64,000 bases of DNA. Origin: an uncultured Chlorobiaceae bacterium. GTDB lineage: Bacteria > Bacteroidota > Chlorobiia > Chlorobiales > Chlorobiaceae. This document shows positions 37,312 to 47,927 of this stretch, piece after piece. A model generated the notes under the pieces. It was not told the DNA's origin, ran no database searches, and was given only the letters and a program-made list of their open reading frames with translations. Location of the stretch: NCBI GenBank assembly GCA_903994365.1, contig CAJEXL010000007.1:1-64000 (forward strand), written 5' to 3'. The position numbers and the translations under genes were made by a program. The number at the start of each line of letters is the position of its first letter. Within the stretch, counting starts at the first letter, position 1.

Positions 37312-39246
37312 CTAACTCTTTTCCAGAATGGTCACGATCATCTTTTTAAGCTCCAGGCTGGTTGCCCTGATTTTTTTGTCAAGGATGATTTTTTCCCGTG
37401 AAAGCTCAATTTCCCGCTCCGTATCGTTCTCTACTCTTATCTGTTCAGTCAGTATATTTTTCTGGATGAGTAATGGTTCCAGAATAAGGTTTTTGAACGC
37501 ATCAAGGAACATGGCAAGGCAGCGCTTGGCATTATCGGCGTGGACATCGGACTGCTCAAGCCATTTATGACTGACAGGCGGGTCAATTAACAGGCCAGAG
37601 GCAAGATCCCTTGATTCAGGATTACTGAACGAACTTATTTCGGATGCAATGTCGATTCGTTCTTCAGGATGCTCTGCAATATTGCGGTAGCGATTGATCA
37701 GGTGAGTGAATATGGCCTGTGCTTCCGGGTGTGGCAGTTCAAGCATCTCTTCGTGTGATGCCGCAAATTCCAGCACGGCATTGCCATAGCTGGTACTTTC
37801 AAGCAGCGCTTTCAGAAATGTTTTTTCCAGTACAGAGAGATTTGGGGCAGCTTTGCGCACTGCTTGAACTTCCTGACGGCTTTCGAACGACACCCTTTTT
37901 TTTTCGGTTGCATCCTCCTCTTTTTCGAGCAACTCCTGGAGAGCTTGCAGAGTGAGAGAGAGTTTTTTAGATAACTCCTGAAGATAGAGTTCGCGACGGA
38001 TTCGGTCAGGGATCAGCGCAATGGTGTGCGCCATCGCCCGTATCGCTCTCGATTTCAGATCAGGTTGTGCAAAATCTCCCGATTCCATGAAAAAGCGGAG
38101 TTGAAAGTCCTGAAACGAGAGCATGTTTTTTTCGGCAAATTCGAAAAAATTCTCTCGTCCTTCACGGCGAACAAAACTATCCGGATCGTCACCTTCTGGT
38201 AAAATAATCACATAGGGAGTGACATTTTCAGACAGAAGCATATCGATACCGCTTATCATTGATTTTTGGCCAGCACGATCAGCGTCATACATGAACAATA
38301 CCCGTTTGGTATAGTGGTGCAGAACCTTTGCCTGATAGCGTGTCAGTGATGTGCCGCATGATGCTACAGCATTGGTCATGCCTGCCTGGTGAAGAGCAAG
38401 AACATCCATATACCCTTCAACAAGGATGGCTGTTTCAAGCCGTCTGATCTCATTTTTGGCAGCGTGAAGTCCATAAAGCAGTTTTGATTTTTCAAAAATC
38501 TTGCTCTCTGATGAATTCAGGTATTTCGGTGTTTGAGCATCGGTTTGTAATGTTCGACCTCCAAAGCCCACCACCTGGCCGCCAACGGAAAAAATGGGGA
38601 AGATTACCCTGTTACGGAAGGTATCGTAGCAGGAGTTTTTTTGTTTATTGGCGGTTATCAGTCCGAGGTCAACCAGACGCTCCTGTGCAATCCCTGCCCG
38701 TTTTGCCTCCGTAAAGAGATAATCCCATCCTTCCGGCGCATAGCCAATGCCAAATGTCTGGATGATTTTTTCAGAAAGGGCTCGTTCGGAGGCGAGATAG
38801 GTTAGCCCTCTTTTACCCGCTTCGCGTTCCAGAGTGTCGTGATAAAGTCTGGCTGCCCAGCGGAGTATCTCGGTCAGGCTCTCTTCATGCGCCGATTGAG
38901 GAGCTTTTTTTTTGGTAAACTGGCTGATATCAATACCTGTTCGCTTTGCAACCAGCTCAAGCGCTTCGAGAAAGGGAAGCTTTTCCATCTCCATGACAAA
39001 TGAAAAAACATTTCCACCTTTCCCGGTTGAGAAACACTTGTAGAGTTGCTTGTCGGGCGATACGATAAATGAAGGAGTCTTCTCCGCAGTAAAGGGGGAG
39101 AGCGCCTTATAGTTGCGACCAGATGGCTGGAGGGCAACATAATCCGAGATAATATCGACAATGTCTGCGGCTTGCCGGATTTCATCAATGGTTGCAGGAG
39201 GGATTATCTGTCTTCCCTTTGTTGTGATATTGCTGGCACCAAACAT
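37312..39246 (-). CDS. dnaG: DNA primase DnaG, degenerate zinc site
   Basis: 644 residues. The N-terminal domain aligns with the CHC2 zinc-binding domain (NYKALSPFTAEKTPSF, then YKCFSTGKGG), but three of the four metal ligands are replaced: the first Cys by Ser, the His by Thr and the last Cys by Thr. The TOPRIM core is complete (LVEGYMDVLALHQAG, LFMYDADRAGQKS). The C-terminal third is helical and should bind the DnaB helicase. It makes RNA primers for replication. It is convergent with glyA. Confidence 0.92.
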   Translation of the reverse strand: MFGASNITTKGRQIIPPATIDEIRQAADIVDIISDYVALQPSGRNYKALSPFTAEKTPSFIVSPDKQLYKCFSTGKGGNVFSFVMEMEKLPFLEALELVAKRTGIDISQFTKKKAPQSAHEESLTEILRWAARLYHDTLEREAGKRGLTYLASERALSEKIIQTFGIGYAPEGWDYLFTEAKRAGIAQERLVDLGLITANKQKNSCYDTFRNRVIFPIFSVGGQVVGFGGRTLQTDAQTPKYLNSSESKIFEKSKLLYGLHAAKNEIRRLETAILVEGYMDVLALHQAGMTNAVASCGTSLTRYQAKVLHHYTKRVLFMYDADRAGQKSMISGIDMLLSENVTPYVIILPEGDDPDSFVRREGRENFFEFAEKNMLSFQDFQLRFFMESGDFAQPDLKSRAIRAMAHTIALIPDRIRRELYLQELSKKLSLTLQALQELLEKEEDATEKKRVSFESRQEVQAVRKAAPNLSVLEKTFLKALLESTSYGNAVLEFAASHEEMLELPHPEAQAIFTHLINRYRNIAEHPEERIDIASEISSFSNPESRDLASGLLIDPPVSHKWLEQSDVHADNAKRCLAMFLDAFKNLILEPLLIQKNILTEQIRVENDTEREIELSREKIILDKKIRATSLELKKMIVTILEKS

Positions 39247-39521
39247 GACTCTTTTTTCTTTCGTTACAACGATTGGAGCAATTACTGTTGAAAAATAACA
39301 ACCCTATTTACTAAATTAATAAGCTGATAGTATCGCTGTTATTGCTTTGTCATGCGTTACCCTCTTTTTTGAGGTGTTGAGAGCTTGCCTGTATTCGCTT
39401 CATTTCGTTTACAGGCAGAGGATCGCGGTGATTTTCAATGATTGCAGGCACAGTATAGCAAATTACAGTGTGGTTCATAACGCTTCGCTGTTCAGCGATA
39501 ATCTAAATCATCGAGAAGTCT

Positions 39522-40271
39522 ATGAAACAGAGTTATTTTACTGCTCTTCTTATTGTCGTTACCTACGCAGTTTCTCTTGGCTTTTATGTGTGGATGGGCA
39601 CGACCGCCCCGGAGTCGATCTTTTATGCCGTGTGGAAAGGTGGACCTGTGGTATCGGTTCTGATGGCGCTTATTCTTATGGTTATCGCCTATACGGTAGA
39701 GCGGATTATTGCATTGAACAAGGCCGCAGGCAAGGGAAATATTCCGGAGTTTGTGAAAAACCTCAAGCAGGATATTGAAAACGGTGCTATAGACAAGGCT
39801 ATTGCGCAGTGTGATGCCCATCAAAGTTCGCTTGCCGCCGTGCTTCGTGCCGTGCTTGATCGTTACAAAAAACTTTCCGAGTTTAATGTGACCGATCGTG
39901 AGAAGAAGATCAGTGAGATGGAGAAGGCTGTTGAGGAGGCTACCATCATGGAGATGCCACTGCTTGAGAATAATCTGGTGGCTATATCTACTATTGCCTC
40001 AATTTCCACCATGGTTGGACTTCTTGGAACAACCCTCGGCATGATTCGTGCATTTGCTGCAATGGCGACAAGTGGCGCCCCGGATGCAGTGCAACTCTCG
40101 CTTGGTATTTCGGAAGCGCTTTTCAATACAGCCCTCGGTATTTTTGGGGGTATTATCGGCATTGTTGCCTATAACGTTTTCACCAGCAGGGTTGACCGGT
40201 TCACCTATATGATTGATGAAGCAGCCTTCTATATCATCCACACTCTTGGAACCGGTAAATCTGATTGCTGA
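39522..40271 (+). CDS. exbB: MotA/TolQ/ExbB proton channel protein
   Basis: 249 residues. N-terminal membrane helix (YFTALLIVVTYAVSLGFYVW), a second at about 43-62, a cytoplasmic part with DREKKISEMEKAVEE, and two C-terminal helices with TMVGLLGTTLGMIRAF and ALGIFGGIIGIVAY. It powers TonB from the proton gradient. The stop TGA overlaps the exbD start by one base, so the four genes to tonB form an operon. Confidence 0.9.
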   Translation: MKQSYFTALLIVVTYAVSLGFYVWMGTTAPESIFYAVWKGGPVVSVLMALILMVIAYTVERIIALNKAAGKGNIPEFVKNLKQDIENGAIDKAIAQCDAHQSSLAAVLRAVLDRYKKLSEFNVTDREKKISEMEKAVEEATIMEMPLLENNLVAISTIASISTMVGLLGTTLGMIRAFAAMATSGAPDAVQLSLGISEALFNTALGIFGGIIGIVAYNVFTSRVDRFTYMIDEAAFYIIHTLGTGKSDC

Positions 40272-40804
40272 TGTCGAGAATAAAGGCTAAGCGGGTTGGT
40301 TTCAGGATAGATATGACCCCAATGGTAGATGTGGCATTTCTTCTCCTGACATTTTTTATGCTTACCACAAAGTTTCGTCCTCCTGAAATGGTAAGGATTG
40401 ATTTGCCATCATCTCATTCGCAGCTCAAATTGCCTGAATCGGATGTTTTGACCGTGACGGTTGGTGGCGACAACACCTTTATGATGGGAGTCTCTTCGCA
40501 GCAGTCACGGGAAAAAATTTTCAACAGTGTGGTAAAGGTTAAACTTCAGTCAGCAGGTCTCTCCTCAACTGCAGTTGCTGACTCCCTGAAGCATTTCAAA
40601 CTTGCCGAAAATTTTCGGGTTGATCAGGAGGAGCTGGACAAGTTTGTGGTGATGGCCCGTTTTGCAAACCAGAAGTTGCGACCAGTGATCAAGGCGGATG
40701 CCGATGCCAGCTTTGAAGCGGTGAACAAGGTTATCAAAGTCTATAAAAAAGCAAACCTGCTCACCTTTAATCTCGTTACCGTTCTTGAGAAGGAGGTGCG
40801 CTGA
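40271..40804 (+). CDS. exbD: ExbD/TolR biopolymer transport protein, first copy
   Basis: 177 residues. Basic N-terminus then the single membrane helix with the proton-path Asp in [18 protein letters not shown]. The periplasmic domain is longer than usual: an extra stretch around residues 70-130 lies between the first strand and the conserved [17 protein letters not shown]. It is translationally coupled to exbB and to the second exbD, sharing a TGATG on each side. Confidence 0.88.
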   Translation: MSRIKAKRVGFRIDMTPMVDVAFLLLTFFMLTTKFRPPEMVRIDLPSSHSQLKLPESDVLTVTVGGDNTFMMGVSSQQSREKIFNSVVKVKLQSAGLSSTAVADSLKHFKLAENFRVDQEELDKFVVMARFANQKLRPVIKADADASFEAVNKVIKVYKKANLLTFNLVTVLEKEVR

Positions 40805-41328
40805 TGGGGATTGTTGATTCGCCAAGCAGACGGGGTGGTAAAAAAAAGGGAAGAAAGCGATCGAAACGGATCGGTTTTCATCTCGACATGACGCCAATGG
40901 TCGATGTAGCGTTCCTTTTGCTGACCTTTTTTATGCTGACCACCACCTTCTCAAAATCCAATACCATGGAGATCAATACTCCCCCGGAAAAAATGGAGGT
41001 GAAGGTTGTGGAGAGCAATGTTCTGACCTTGAGGATTGCGGATGACTCTATGGCCTATTGCTCTCTTGGAGGCGCAGCGCCAAGAAGAGTTCCCCTGTAC
41101 GACTCTGGAGATACCCCTCAGTCGGCATTGAGCGGTGAGCTTCGTCAGCTTTTAAAGCAGCAGGATGCTTCGAACAGGAAGCTGGTTATTGTTGTTAAAA
41201 TCAGCGAAAAAGCCAGGTATCGTCATCTCGTTGATATTATTGATGAGCTGAACCTTATGAAGATTGAACGGTTCACTCTTGATGATTATACTGAGCAGGA
41301 TGCACTCGAAATTAAAAGAGCTATTTAA
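40804..41328 (+). CDS. exbD: ExbD/TolR biopolymer transport protein, second copy
   Basis: 174 residues. Same basic start and helix as the first copy ([18 protein letters not shown] is identical), with a different periplasmic half ([19 protein letters not shown]). The two are tandem paralogues that diverged outside the membrane segment. The start ATG overlaps the preceding stop by one base. Confidence 0.88.
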   Translation: MGIVDSPSRRGGKKKGRKRSKRIGFHLDMTPMVDVAFLLLTFFMLTTTFSKSNTMEINTPPEKMEVKVVESNVLTLRIADDSMAYCSLGGAAPRRVPLYDSGDTPQSALSGELRQLLKQQDASNRKLVIVVKISEKARYRHLVDIIDELNLMKIERFTLDDYTEQDALEIKRAI

Positions 41329-41357
41329 GGCTGGAATCAGCGAAGGAGTCTTTTCAG

Positions 41358-42209
41358 GTGTCGTCAAAACTGGAAGAACTACATAAGAGAGTAGTGAAGA
41401 AAAAATCCATATCATGGCCTTTGGGTGATGAGTTTCTGGATACTGATCGTTTACGGCAATTGCCTTATGGTAATCTTGTCCTCCGCCGACAGGCGCATCT
41501 TTTTCTCACTTACGGCGTTATTACTGCTATTGTCTTTCTTGGGCTTTTCTGGCTGGTTGCAGCCAACTGGAACTCGATAACGCTCTTGACAGGGCTGTTC
41601 AGGAAAGATGAGCCGAATATCGTCTGTTATGAAGTTGTGACCAATGTGACGCAGCTTCCACCGCCGCCACCACTTGATTTGCCAGAGCCAGTACCAGTAA
41701 AACCATCAGCTCCTTTATCTCCTTCAGCTCCTGCAGCCTCATCAGCGCCTGTTCCGGCAAGTGTTGGTAAAGTCAAACAGGTTACCCAGGAGGAGGCACC
41801 AGTTCAGCAGACGATTGCAACGCAGAAAGAGCTGCGGGAGGCAACACAGACTCAGGTTACCCAGACTCCTGCCGCAAATTCAGGAGGTGGAGTTGCTGGT
41901 TCTGGTGATGAGGTGCCAATGTTTGTGGCCTGTGAAAAAATGCCGGGCTTTCTTGAGCAGAAAAAACCGCTTTACCCTGAGATGGCAAGAATTGCCGGCA
42001 TTACAGGCAAGGTATTTGTCAGCGTGCTCATTGGAGAAAATGGTCGTCCTATCAAGGCAAAGGTGATGAAACGGATTCCTGCCGATTGTGAAGTGTTTGA
42101 TGCCGTTGCACTAAAGTCGGTGATGGAGTCACGATACTACCCGGGGATTCAGAACGGCAGCCCCATCAAAGTGTGGTTTACCATCCCTATCCGGTTCCAG
42201 ATCGATTAA
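41358..42209 (+). CDS. tonB: Energy transducer TonB
   Basis: About 283 residues. GTG start at 41358 with GGAG ten bases upstream. One membrane helix (about 48-70), a Pro-rich linker (LPPPPPLDLPEPVPVKPSAP) and the C-terminal TonB domain (KPLYPEMARIAGITGKVFVSV, FTIPIRFQ). It reaches across the periplasm to outer-membrane receptors. No receptor gene lies in the window. It shares stop bases with the convergent DUF3098 gene. Confidence 0.9.
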   Translation: MSSKLEELHKRVVKKKSISWPLGDEFLDTDRLRQLPYGNLVLRRQAHLFLTYGVITAIVFLGLFWLVAANWNSITLLTGLFRKDEPNIVCYEVVTNVTQLPPPPPLDLPEPVPVKPSAPLSPSAPAASSAPVPASVGKVKQVTQEEAPVQQTIATQKELREATQTQVTQTPAANSGGGVAGSGDEVPMFVACEKMPGFLEQKKPLYPEMARIAGITGKVFVSVLIGENGRPIKAKVMKRIPADCEVFDAVALKSVMESRYYPGIQNGSPIKVWFTIPIRFQID

Positions 42210-42457
42210 CCCGGCTCTTGTTTCTCTCTCTTTGGCCGGTAGAGTACAGCGAAGACAATCCAGAGGTATGAGCCAATCAGAGTGACCGGGCTGACAAAAA
42301 GAGCAAAAACTCCGTTAACAGCTCGTTCGAGGTACATGCCCCAGTAGCTTAGTGCGATAACAAGCACCCCCAGCGCAATCATGATATAATTGACTGGCTC
42401 GAGGGGCATTGCTTTTTCAGCAGTTTTTTTCGGCTGTTTCTTCGGTAAGGATTTCAT
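42206..42457 (-). CDS. Small two-helix membrane protein (DUF3098-like)
   Basis: 83 residues: a Lys-rich N-terminus, two membrane helices ([20 protein letters not shown] and [19 protein letters not shown]) and a basic tail. This matches the small DUF3098 family, function unknown. Its first 41 bases overlap the end of argD in another frame, an unusually long overlap for this window. Start is ATG 42457. Confidence 0.65.
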   Translation of the reverse strand: MKSLPKKQPKKTAEKAMPLEPVNYIMIALGVLVIALSYWGMYLERAVNGVFALFVSPVTLIGSYLWIVFAVLYRPKREKQEPG

Positions 42458-43628
42458 CAAGTGTTGTGATACAGTGTTGAGCCTCTTCGCGGCTGATGGT
42501 CAGGGGAGGAAGAAGCCGGATAACGTTGACGCTGGTGGCGTTGACAAGGACATGCTTCTGCAGCGCCTTGCCCGCATAATATTTGGCCTCTTTGTCGACC
42601 GTAATGCCAATCATCAGGCCATATTGACGAATGTCGACAATCTGTGGATGTTTTGCTGCCAGCTTCCGCATCTCGTCATAGATGTAGTTGCCAACTGTTT
42701 CAGCGTTTTCCATCAGGTTGTCTTCGTGGATGGCATTGATCATGGCAAGACCTGCCGCACACGCCACAGGGTTGCCGCCAAAGGTGGTGCCATGGCTGCC
42801 ATAGCTTAGAACGTCGGCCACTTTTTCACTGCCGATAACGGCGGACAAGGGGAGACCGCCGCCAAGTGGTTTGGCAAGGCAGACCAGATCGGGCTCGGCA
42901 TTCACCTGCGTATAGCTGAAAAATGTTCCGGTTCTTCCGCAACCAGCCTGAATGTCATCAGCAACAATCAGAAAGTTGTATTGCTCACGAAGCTCTTTTA
43001 ACCGGTCAATAAATGGTTGTGAAATCCGGTGAATGCCACCCTCTCCCTGTACCACTTCAATAAATACAGCGGCAGTGTTGTCGGAAACCTTCTCTTCAAG
43101 ATCGCAGATATGATTGAAGTTTATCATACCGGTTCCCGCCAGGAGCGGCTCAAAGCCGTTAACATATTGTGGTTTTGCCGTCAGCGACATGGCTCCATAA
43201 GTGCGGCCATGAAAGCAGTTGCTCAGCGAGAGCACCTCTTTTTTCTCGGGATTGCCAAACCGGCCAGCCCATTTTCTTGACATTTTGATGGCGGCTTCTA
43301 TGGCTTCCGTGCCGCTGTTGGCAAAGAAGACTTTGGAGAGTCCGGAGAGCGTAAGCAGCTTTTCAGCCAGCTCAAACTGCGGTCGCATCATGAAGAGGTT
43401 GGATGCGTGGATCAGTTTTGTCGCCTGTGCGCTTATGGCAGTGGCAAGCCGCTTGTCGCCATAGCCGAGCGCATTGACGCCAATGCCCGCAATCATGTCG
43501 AGATATCGGGTGCCGTCATCACTGACGAGCCAGACCCCTTCGCCATGCGTAATGGCAAGAGGAAGCCGTGCATAATTATGAAAAAAAAGTTGCTGTTCAC
43601 TCTCCATGGTGACGGGTAGTGGTGTCAT
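42417..43628 (-). CDS. argD: Acetylornithine aminotransferase
   Basis: 403 residues, class III PLP transaminase. Signatures: [42 protein letters not shown] (with one Cys-free variant of the family helix), [11 protein letters not shown] (Asp) and the PLP-Lys in [13 protein letters not shown]. It acts in arginine synthesis. An internal start at 43607 (MESEQQ) is a second option. Confidence 0.9.
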   Translation of the reverse strand: MTPLPVTMESEQQLFFHNYARLPLAITHGEGVWLVSDDGTRYLDMIAGIGVNALGYGDKRLATAISAQATKLIHASNLFMMRPQFELAEKLLTLSGLSKVFFANSGTEAIEAAIKMSRKWAGRFGNPEKKEVLSLSNCFHGRTYGAMSLTAKPQYVNGFEPLLAGTGMINFNHICDLEEKVSDNTAAVFIEVVQGEGGIHRISQPFIDRLKELREQYNFLIVADDIQAGCGRTGTFFSYTQVNAEPDLVCLAKPLGGGLPLSAVIGSEKVADVLSYGSHGTTFGGNPVACAAGLAMINAIHEDNLMENAETVGNYIYDEMRKLAAKHPQIVDIRQYGLMIGITVDKEAKYYAGKALQKHVLVNATSVNVIRLLPPLTISREEAQHCITTLDEILTEETAEKNC

Positions 43629-43658
43629 GGTATGCTCTAACCGTTAAATATTATTGAG

Positions 43659-43868
43659 TTATAATGATTGCGACTCTCGCAGCGCCATTGAGAAGCGAAC
43701 AACCCGCCATATCCCGTAGGCGCCAGTCAGCATGGCATACTGCCTGATATCATCTCTTGCTGCGGCCGGGGCCGTATCAGGGGAAAAAAGAAGATACAGC
43801 GCAATGCCGACAAACATCAGGCCGGGTAACAAGCCGGTAAGCAGTGATGCGGAGCTTCTTTTTAACAT
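43659..43868 (-). CDS. Small hypothetical membrane protein
   Basis: 69 residues with a basic N-terminus and one clear helix (LLTGLLPGLMFVGIALYLLF), then a polar loop and a second weakly hydrophobic segment. Not recognised. Its start overlaps the end of the NADH dehydrogenase gene by seven bases, so the two are likely translated together. Confidence 0.5.
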   Translation of the reverse strand: MLKRSSASLLTGLLPGLMFVGIALYLLFSPDTAPAAARDDIRQYAMLTGAYGIWRVVRFSMALRESQSL

Positions 43869-45133
43869 TTTTTATCGGAATAAAATCTCCACTCCCGGTT
43901 GACAATCAGTCTCGCCCCATAACTGAAGGTGAAATATGACCATCCCCATTGCATCAGCACAAAAACCCGATGACGGAAGCTTGTCAGAAAATAGATATGT
44001 ACCAGCAACCAGGTAAACCAGGCAAAAATACCGTCAAATTTTATGTTGCCAAACTCAACGATTGCCTTGTTTTTGCCGATGGTGGCCATCTGGCCTTTAT
44101 CCCGATACCTGAACACTTTTCTTGCTTTCGATTTGAGATCGAGCAGAATATTTTTTCCAATGGCTCTTCCCTGCTGCAACGCTACGGGAGCAAGCCCCGG
44201 CAAAGGCTTGCCGTTTTTCGACACAAAGTGAGCAAGGTCTCCGCCTGTAAATATCTCAGGATGACCAGGAATGCTGAGATCTTCGCTGACAATGATTCGT
44301 CCGATTTGGTCAGTCTCCACGCCATCCATGTCTTTACCAATTCCGACGGCGGTAATACCGGCTGCCCACAGTACTGTTGCCGCCTCAATGCGCTCATTGC
44401 CTATTTGTACCCCGTCGGCATCAACGTTGCTGACCATGCTGCTTGTCCAGACCTGTACACCAAGCTTTTCAAGTGATCGTGTAGCCTTGCTTGCAAGATC
44501 TGGAGAAAAAGAGCCGAGGATGCGTGGAGCAGCTTCAACGATAAAGATGCGGGTCAGTTTTGGGTCAATATGCCGGTAAAATTTTGAGAGTGTATAGCGA
44601 CTCATCTCTCCAATTGATCCGGCCAGTTCCACACCGGTCGGGCCACCACCGACAATGACAAAGGTGAGCAGTTTTTTCCGCTCAACAAAATCTGTTGTTC
44701 GCTCAGCCCGCTCATAGGCCTCCATCACCCGACGGCGAATCTCTTTTGCCTGGGCAAGGGTTTTAAGGCCGGGAGCAAACTCCTCCCATTCATTGTGACC
44801 AAAATAGTGATGCTGAACGCCGCAAGCCAGAATAAGGTAGTCGTAGGGTATGGTGTCGAAATCAGTGATAACTGTTTTATTCTCAACATCAACTCGCTCA
44901 ACCACCCCCTTGAAGACCGTGATATTGCTATAGTTTGCCAGCATATTCCGCAGAGGAGCCGCAATATCGCCTTCACCAAGCGCAGCCATCGCAACCTGAT
45001 AGAGCAGTGGCTGAAAGAGGTGGTAGTTCTTCCTGTCAATGAGAGTAATCTCAATATCTGGTTTGTTGCCAAGAACTCTGGCGGCATTAAGCCCTGCAAA
45101 TCCACCGCCAACAATTACAACCCTCTTTTTCAT
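43862..45133 (-). CDS. ndh: Type II NADH dehydrogenase (NDH-2)
   Basis: 423 residues. Two Rossmann motifs: VVIVGGGFAGLNAARVL (FAD) and FVIVGGGPTGVELAGSI (NADH). It has DRKNYHLFQPLLYQVA and EIFTGGDLAHF, and a C-terminal amphipathic membrane-binding region with FAWFTWLLVHIYFLTSFRHR. It transfers electrons from NADH to quinone without pumping protons. In an anaerobic phototroph it may protect against oxygen or balance redox; that role is inferred. Confidence 0.9.
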   Translation of the reverse strand: MKKRVVIVGGGFAGLNAARVLGNKPDIEITLIDRKNYHLFQPLLYQVAMAALGEGDIAAPLRNMLANYSNITVFKGVVERVDVENKTVITDFDTIPYDYLILACGVQHHYFGHNEWEEFAPGLKTLAQAKEIRRRVMEAYERAERTTDFVERKKLLTFVIVGGGPTGVELAGSIGEMSRYTLSKFYRHIDPKLTRIFIVEAAPRILGSFSPDLASKATRSLEKLGVQVWTSSMVSNVDADGVQIGNERIEAATVLWAAGITAVGIGKDMDGVETDQIGRIIVSEDLSIPGHPEIFTGGDLAHFVSKNGKPLPGLAPVALQQGRAIGKNILLDLKSKARKVFRYRDKGQMATIGKNKAIVEFGNIKFDGIFAWFTWLLVHIYFLTSFRHRVFVLMQWGWSYFTFSYGARLIVNREWRFYSDKKC

Positions 45134-45255
45134 CTTTAGTGCTACCTTTTGTTAAGATACAACTTGAAATATTTTTACGCCGATTCAGGCATTATGTGGA
45201 CTAAAGTATAAAAAAGAGGGAATTCTCCGAACCTTTCCATGATTTAGTGTTCAAA

Positions 45256-45756
45256 TCAGGTGAGATGCTCAATGGTTGCCGCGTGTTTTGGAAACTTGTT
45301 CAGCAACTCATTTTTGTTGGCAAAAGCAAAGTCCCTGAAATCAAAGCCAGGCGCTACGACGCAGCTCACGAGGGTATAGCTCTCGGGCTTCGGCTCTTCG
45401 CAACAGGCACCGAACCAGCTTTCAGCGGGGGCGGTTTCCTGGAGCACCTGCCCTTTATGCGGCTCTATTCCGAGGGTAAAACTGGAAGGCTCGCCAGTTT
45501 CTGGAAAAACATGTACCGTCAGAGGAGTGCCTGCATGGTAAAGCCAGAGTTCATCTGAATGAATCCTGTGCAGTTTTGAACAGTCATTGCCTCTGAGCAG
45601 GTAGTAGATTGAGGTTGCCCAGGAGCGAGCCCCTTTGAAATTGCTGTTCTCATCAAAGGGGTACGACCCGACACTCCGCCAAATTTCACGGTAAAAGCCG
45701 CCTTCAGGATGCGGCACAAGCCGGAGACTCTCTATCCAGAATTCAGCTTTTTGCAT
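45256..45756 (-). CDS. Cupin-fold DUF985 protein
   Basis: 166 residues with the DUF985 pattern: [36 protein letters not shown] (metal-ligand-like His), [14 protein letters not shown] and a [14 protein letters not shown] end. Function is unknown. The start at 45756 overlaps the purE stop by 14 bases, so it is probably translated with purE. A longer in-frame extension lies inside purE and is rejected. Confidence 0.78.
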   Translation of the reverse strand: MQKAEFWIESLRLVPHPEGGFYREIWRSVGSYPFDENSNFKGARSWATSIYYLLRGNDCSKLHRIHSDELWLYHAGTPLTVHVFPETGEPSSFTLGIEPHKGQVLQETAPAESWFGACCEEPKPESYTLVSCVVAPGFDFRDFAFANKNELLNKFPKHAATIEHLT

Positions 45757-46267
45757 GGAGCTTTTCACGGATTCTTCCGGTTTTCTGGCGGGACGCTTCG
45801 GCAAGTTTTTGGCGGAATTCAAGCAGGGCCGCCATGAGCGCTTCATCCGAAAGAGCAAGAATCTGCACCGCAAGCAGTGCGGCGTTGCGGGCATTGTCGA
45901 TTCCGACGGTGGCTACCGGAATACCCGCAGGCATCTGCACGATAGAGTAGAGCGAGTCCTGCCCGTTGAGTTTTTTGCTGAAAATCGGCACTCCGATAAC
46001 CGGCAGTACTGTCATGGCAGCCGTTACGCCGGGAAGGTGTGCAGCTCCGCCAGCTCCGGCAATAATTACCTTCAGGCCGCGTTCAATGGCCGAAGAGGCA
46101 TACTGTTCAAGGTCTTGCGGAGTGCGGTGTGCTGAAATAACTGATATTTCAGAGACGAGGTTAAATTCATCAAGGAGTTCTGATGCCTCTTTCATGATGT
46201 CAAAATCAGAGTCAGAACCCATCAGGATGCCGACTACCGGTCTGTTATTATCTTTTTTCTGCTTCAT
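45743..46267 (-). CDS. purE: N5-carboxyaminoimidazole ribonucleotide mutase
   Basis: 174 residues. The substrate-binding signature [23 protein letters not shown] (catalytic His), [14 protein letters not shown] and PVIGVPI are conserved. It carries out the CAIR step of purine synthesis. PurK is not nearby. Confidence 0.94.
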   Translation of the reverse strand: MKQKKDNNRPVVGILMGSDSDFDIMKEASELLDEFNLVSEISVISAHRTPQDLEQYASSAIERGLKVIIAGAGGAAHLPGVTAAMTVLPVIGVPIFSKKLNGQDSLYSIVQMPAGIPVATVGIDNARNAALLAVQILALSDEALMAALLEFRQKLAEASRQKTGRIREKLHAKS

Positions 46268-46448
46268 ATAAGGGCACTTTCTGATTAATTGTTTGTGAAC
46301 GGCTTGAAAATTAATAGCACAGGGCGTGACACTCTGGAAACAATGAGTTAACGCAGGGTGTTGGCTAATGATTTATGAAATTCCCGAGTTTTATGTATTT
46401 TTACGAGAACCAATTTAAACAAATAATCCTTGCAGAGGAAAGATAACA

Positions 46449-47867
46449 ATGGCAACCAATCTCGCAGTAAAATACAGCAATCCCGGTCCCCGTTATACCA
46501 GTTATCCGACTATTCCCTCATGGAGCACCGATGGTGTTACCCAGGAGCAGTGGAAAGAGGCAATGGTCAAAGGTTTCAACGACAGTAACGAGACCACCGG
46601 AATCAGCCTGTACATTCATATTCCCTACTGTGAGAACCATTGTTATTTTTGTGGCTGTAATGCTCACCGCACTCAGGATCACTCCTACGAAACACCCTAT
46701 ATTGAAGCGTTGCTCAAAGAGTGGCAGATGTACACCGATGTTTTTCCCGGCAGGCTCAATGTGAAGGAGCTGCATATCGGAGGTGGAACACCAACTTTTT
46801 TCAGCCCTGAAAACCTGATTCGCCTTATTGATGGTATTTGCAAAAATGTCAACAAGATGGACAATTATATGTTCAGCTTTGAGACCAATCCCAAGTCAAC
46901 ATCAAAGGAGCACCTTGAAGCGCTCTACAGTGTCGGTTTCCGCCGCATGAGTTTTGGTATTCAGGATTTTGATCCGGTTGTACAGCAGGAGATCAACCGT
47001 CTTCAGTCTTTTGAGCTGGTCAAGGAGAAGATCGATCTTGCCCGTGAAATCGGCTTTACCTCAATCAATTTTGACCTTGTCTATGGTTTGCCAAAGCAGA
47101 CGATGGCCACCATTACCGATACCATTCAAAAGGTTATGGTGTTGAAGCCTGATCGTCTCGCCTTTTATGCTTATGGCCATAACCCGCACATGTACGAAGG
47201 GCAGAGAAAGTTCAAGGAGGAGGATCTGCCGGTTGGCGATGCCAAACAGGAGCTTTACGATAAAGGCAGCGCCATGCTTGAATCCATCGGTTACCATGAG
47301 ATTGGTATGGACCATTTTGCCATAGAAGGAGACGCTCTCTATATTGCGGCGAAAAACGGGACATTGCATCGTAACTTCATGGGTTATACGGAAAACACTA
47401 CACAGATGATGCTGGCGCTTGGCGCATCCTCCATAAGCGATACCTGGTATGCTTTTGCCCAGAACGAACGTGACGATATTGACTATGTAAGGGTGGTTAA
47501 TGAAGGTCGCTTCCCTTTGCATCGCGGCCATCTTCTCACTGACGAGGATCTTGTGCTTCGTCGTCACATTCTCAACCTGATGTGCAAACAGGAGACCTCA
47601 TGGGCAGATCCCAAGCTCTATACTGAAGAGCTTGATATCGCACTCTACCGTCTGGAAGATATGGAGAATGATGGACTGGTTGTTCTTGGCGACAAAAGTG
47701 TTCGTGTTACCGAGGTAGGTATTCCGTTCCTGAGAAATATCTGTATGGCCTTCGATGCAAGGCTCTGGAGTTCCGACAGCCTCTCGAAGGCCTACAATGT
47801 GTCGCGTGATATTCAGAAGACCTATATTGAAAAAGCCCGCCTCGCAAAGGCGCAATCGAGCATCTGA
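46449..47867 (+). CDS. hemN: Oxygen-independent coproporphyrinogen III oxidase
   Basis: 472 residues. Radical SAM cluster ligands Cys61, Cys65, Cys68 in [12 protein letters not shown]; the [15 protein letters not shown] and [19 protein letters not shown] signatures belong to true HemN rather than the related HemW. It converts coproporphyrinogen to protoporphyrinogen anaerobically, feeding heme and chlorophyll. Upstream GAGGAAAG is a good ribosome site. Confidence 0.92.
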   Translation: MATNLAVKYSNPGPRYTSYPTIPSWSTDGVTQEQWKEAMVKGFNDSNETTGISLYIHIPYCENHCYFCGCNAHRTQDHSYETPYIEALLKEWQMYTDVFPGRLNVKELHIGGGTPTFFSPENLIRLIDGICKNVNKMDNYMFSFETNPKSTSKEHLEALYSVGFRRMSFGIQDFDPVVQQEINRLQSFELVKEKIDLAREIGFTSINFDLVYGLPKQTMATITDTIQKVMVLKPDRLAFYAYGHNPHMYEGQRKFKEEDLPVGDAKQELYDKGSAMLESIGYHEIGMDHFAIEGDALYIAAKNGTLHRNFMGYTENTTQMMLALGASSISDTWYAFAQNERDDIDYVRVVNEGRFPLHRGHLLTDEDLVLRRHILNLMCKQETSWADPKLYTEELDIALYRLEDMENDGLVVLGDKSVRVTEVGIPFLRNICMAFDARLWSSDSLSKAYNVSRDIQKTYIEKARLAKAQSSI

Positions 47868-47886
47868 CAGGGACTTTTCAACGTAT

Positions 47887-47916
47887 AAAGGGTGATCTGT
47901 TGGCCGCCCTTTTTTT
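47887..47916 (+). terminator. Intrinsic terminator of hemN
   Basis: Stem AAAGGGTG (47887-47894) with CGCCCTTT (47905-47912), one G-U pair, then a T run to 47916. It falls before the Gfo/Idh ATG at 47928 and so argues against longer starts there. Confidence 0.75.
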
Positions 47917-47927
47917 ATGTCCACTCT

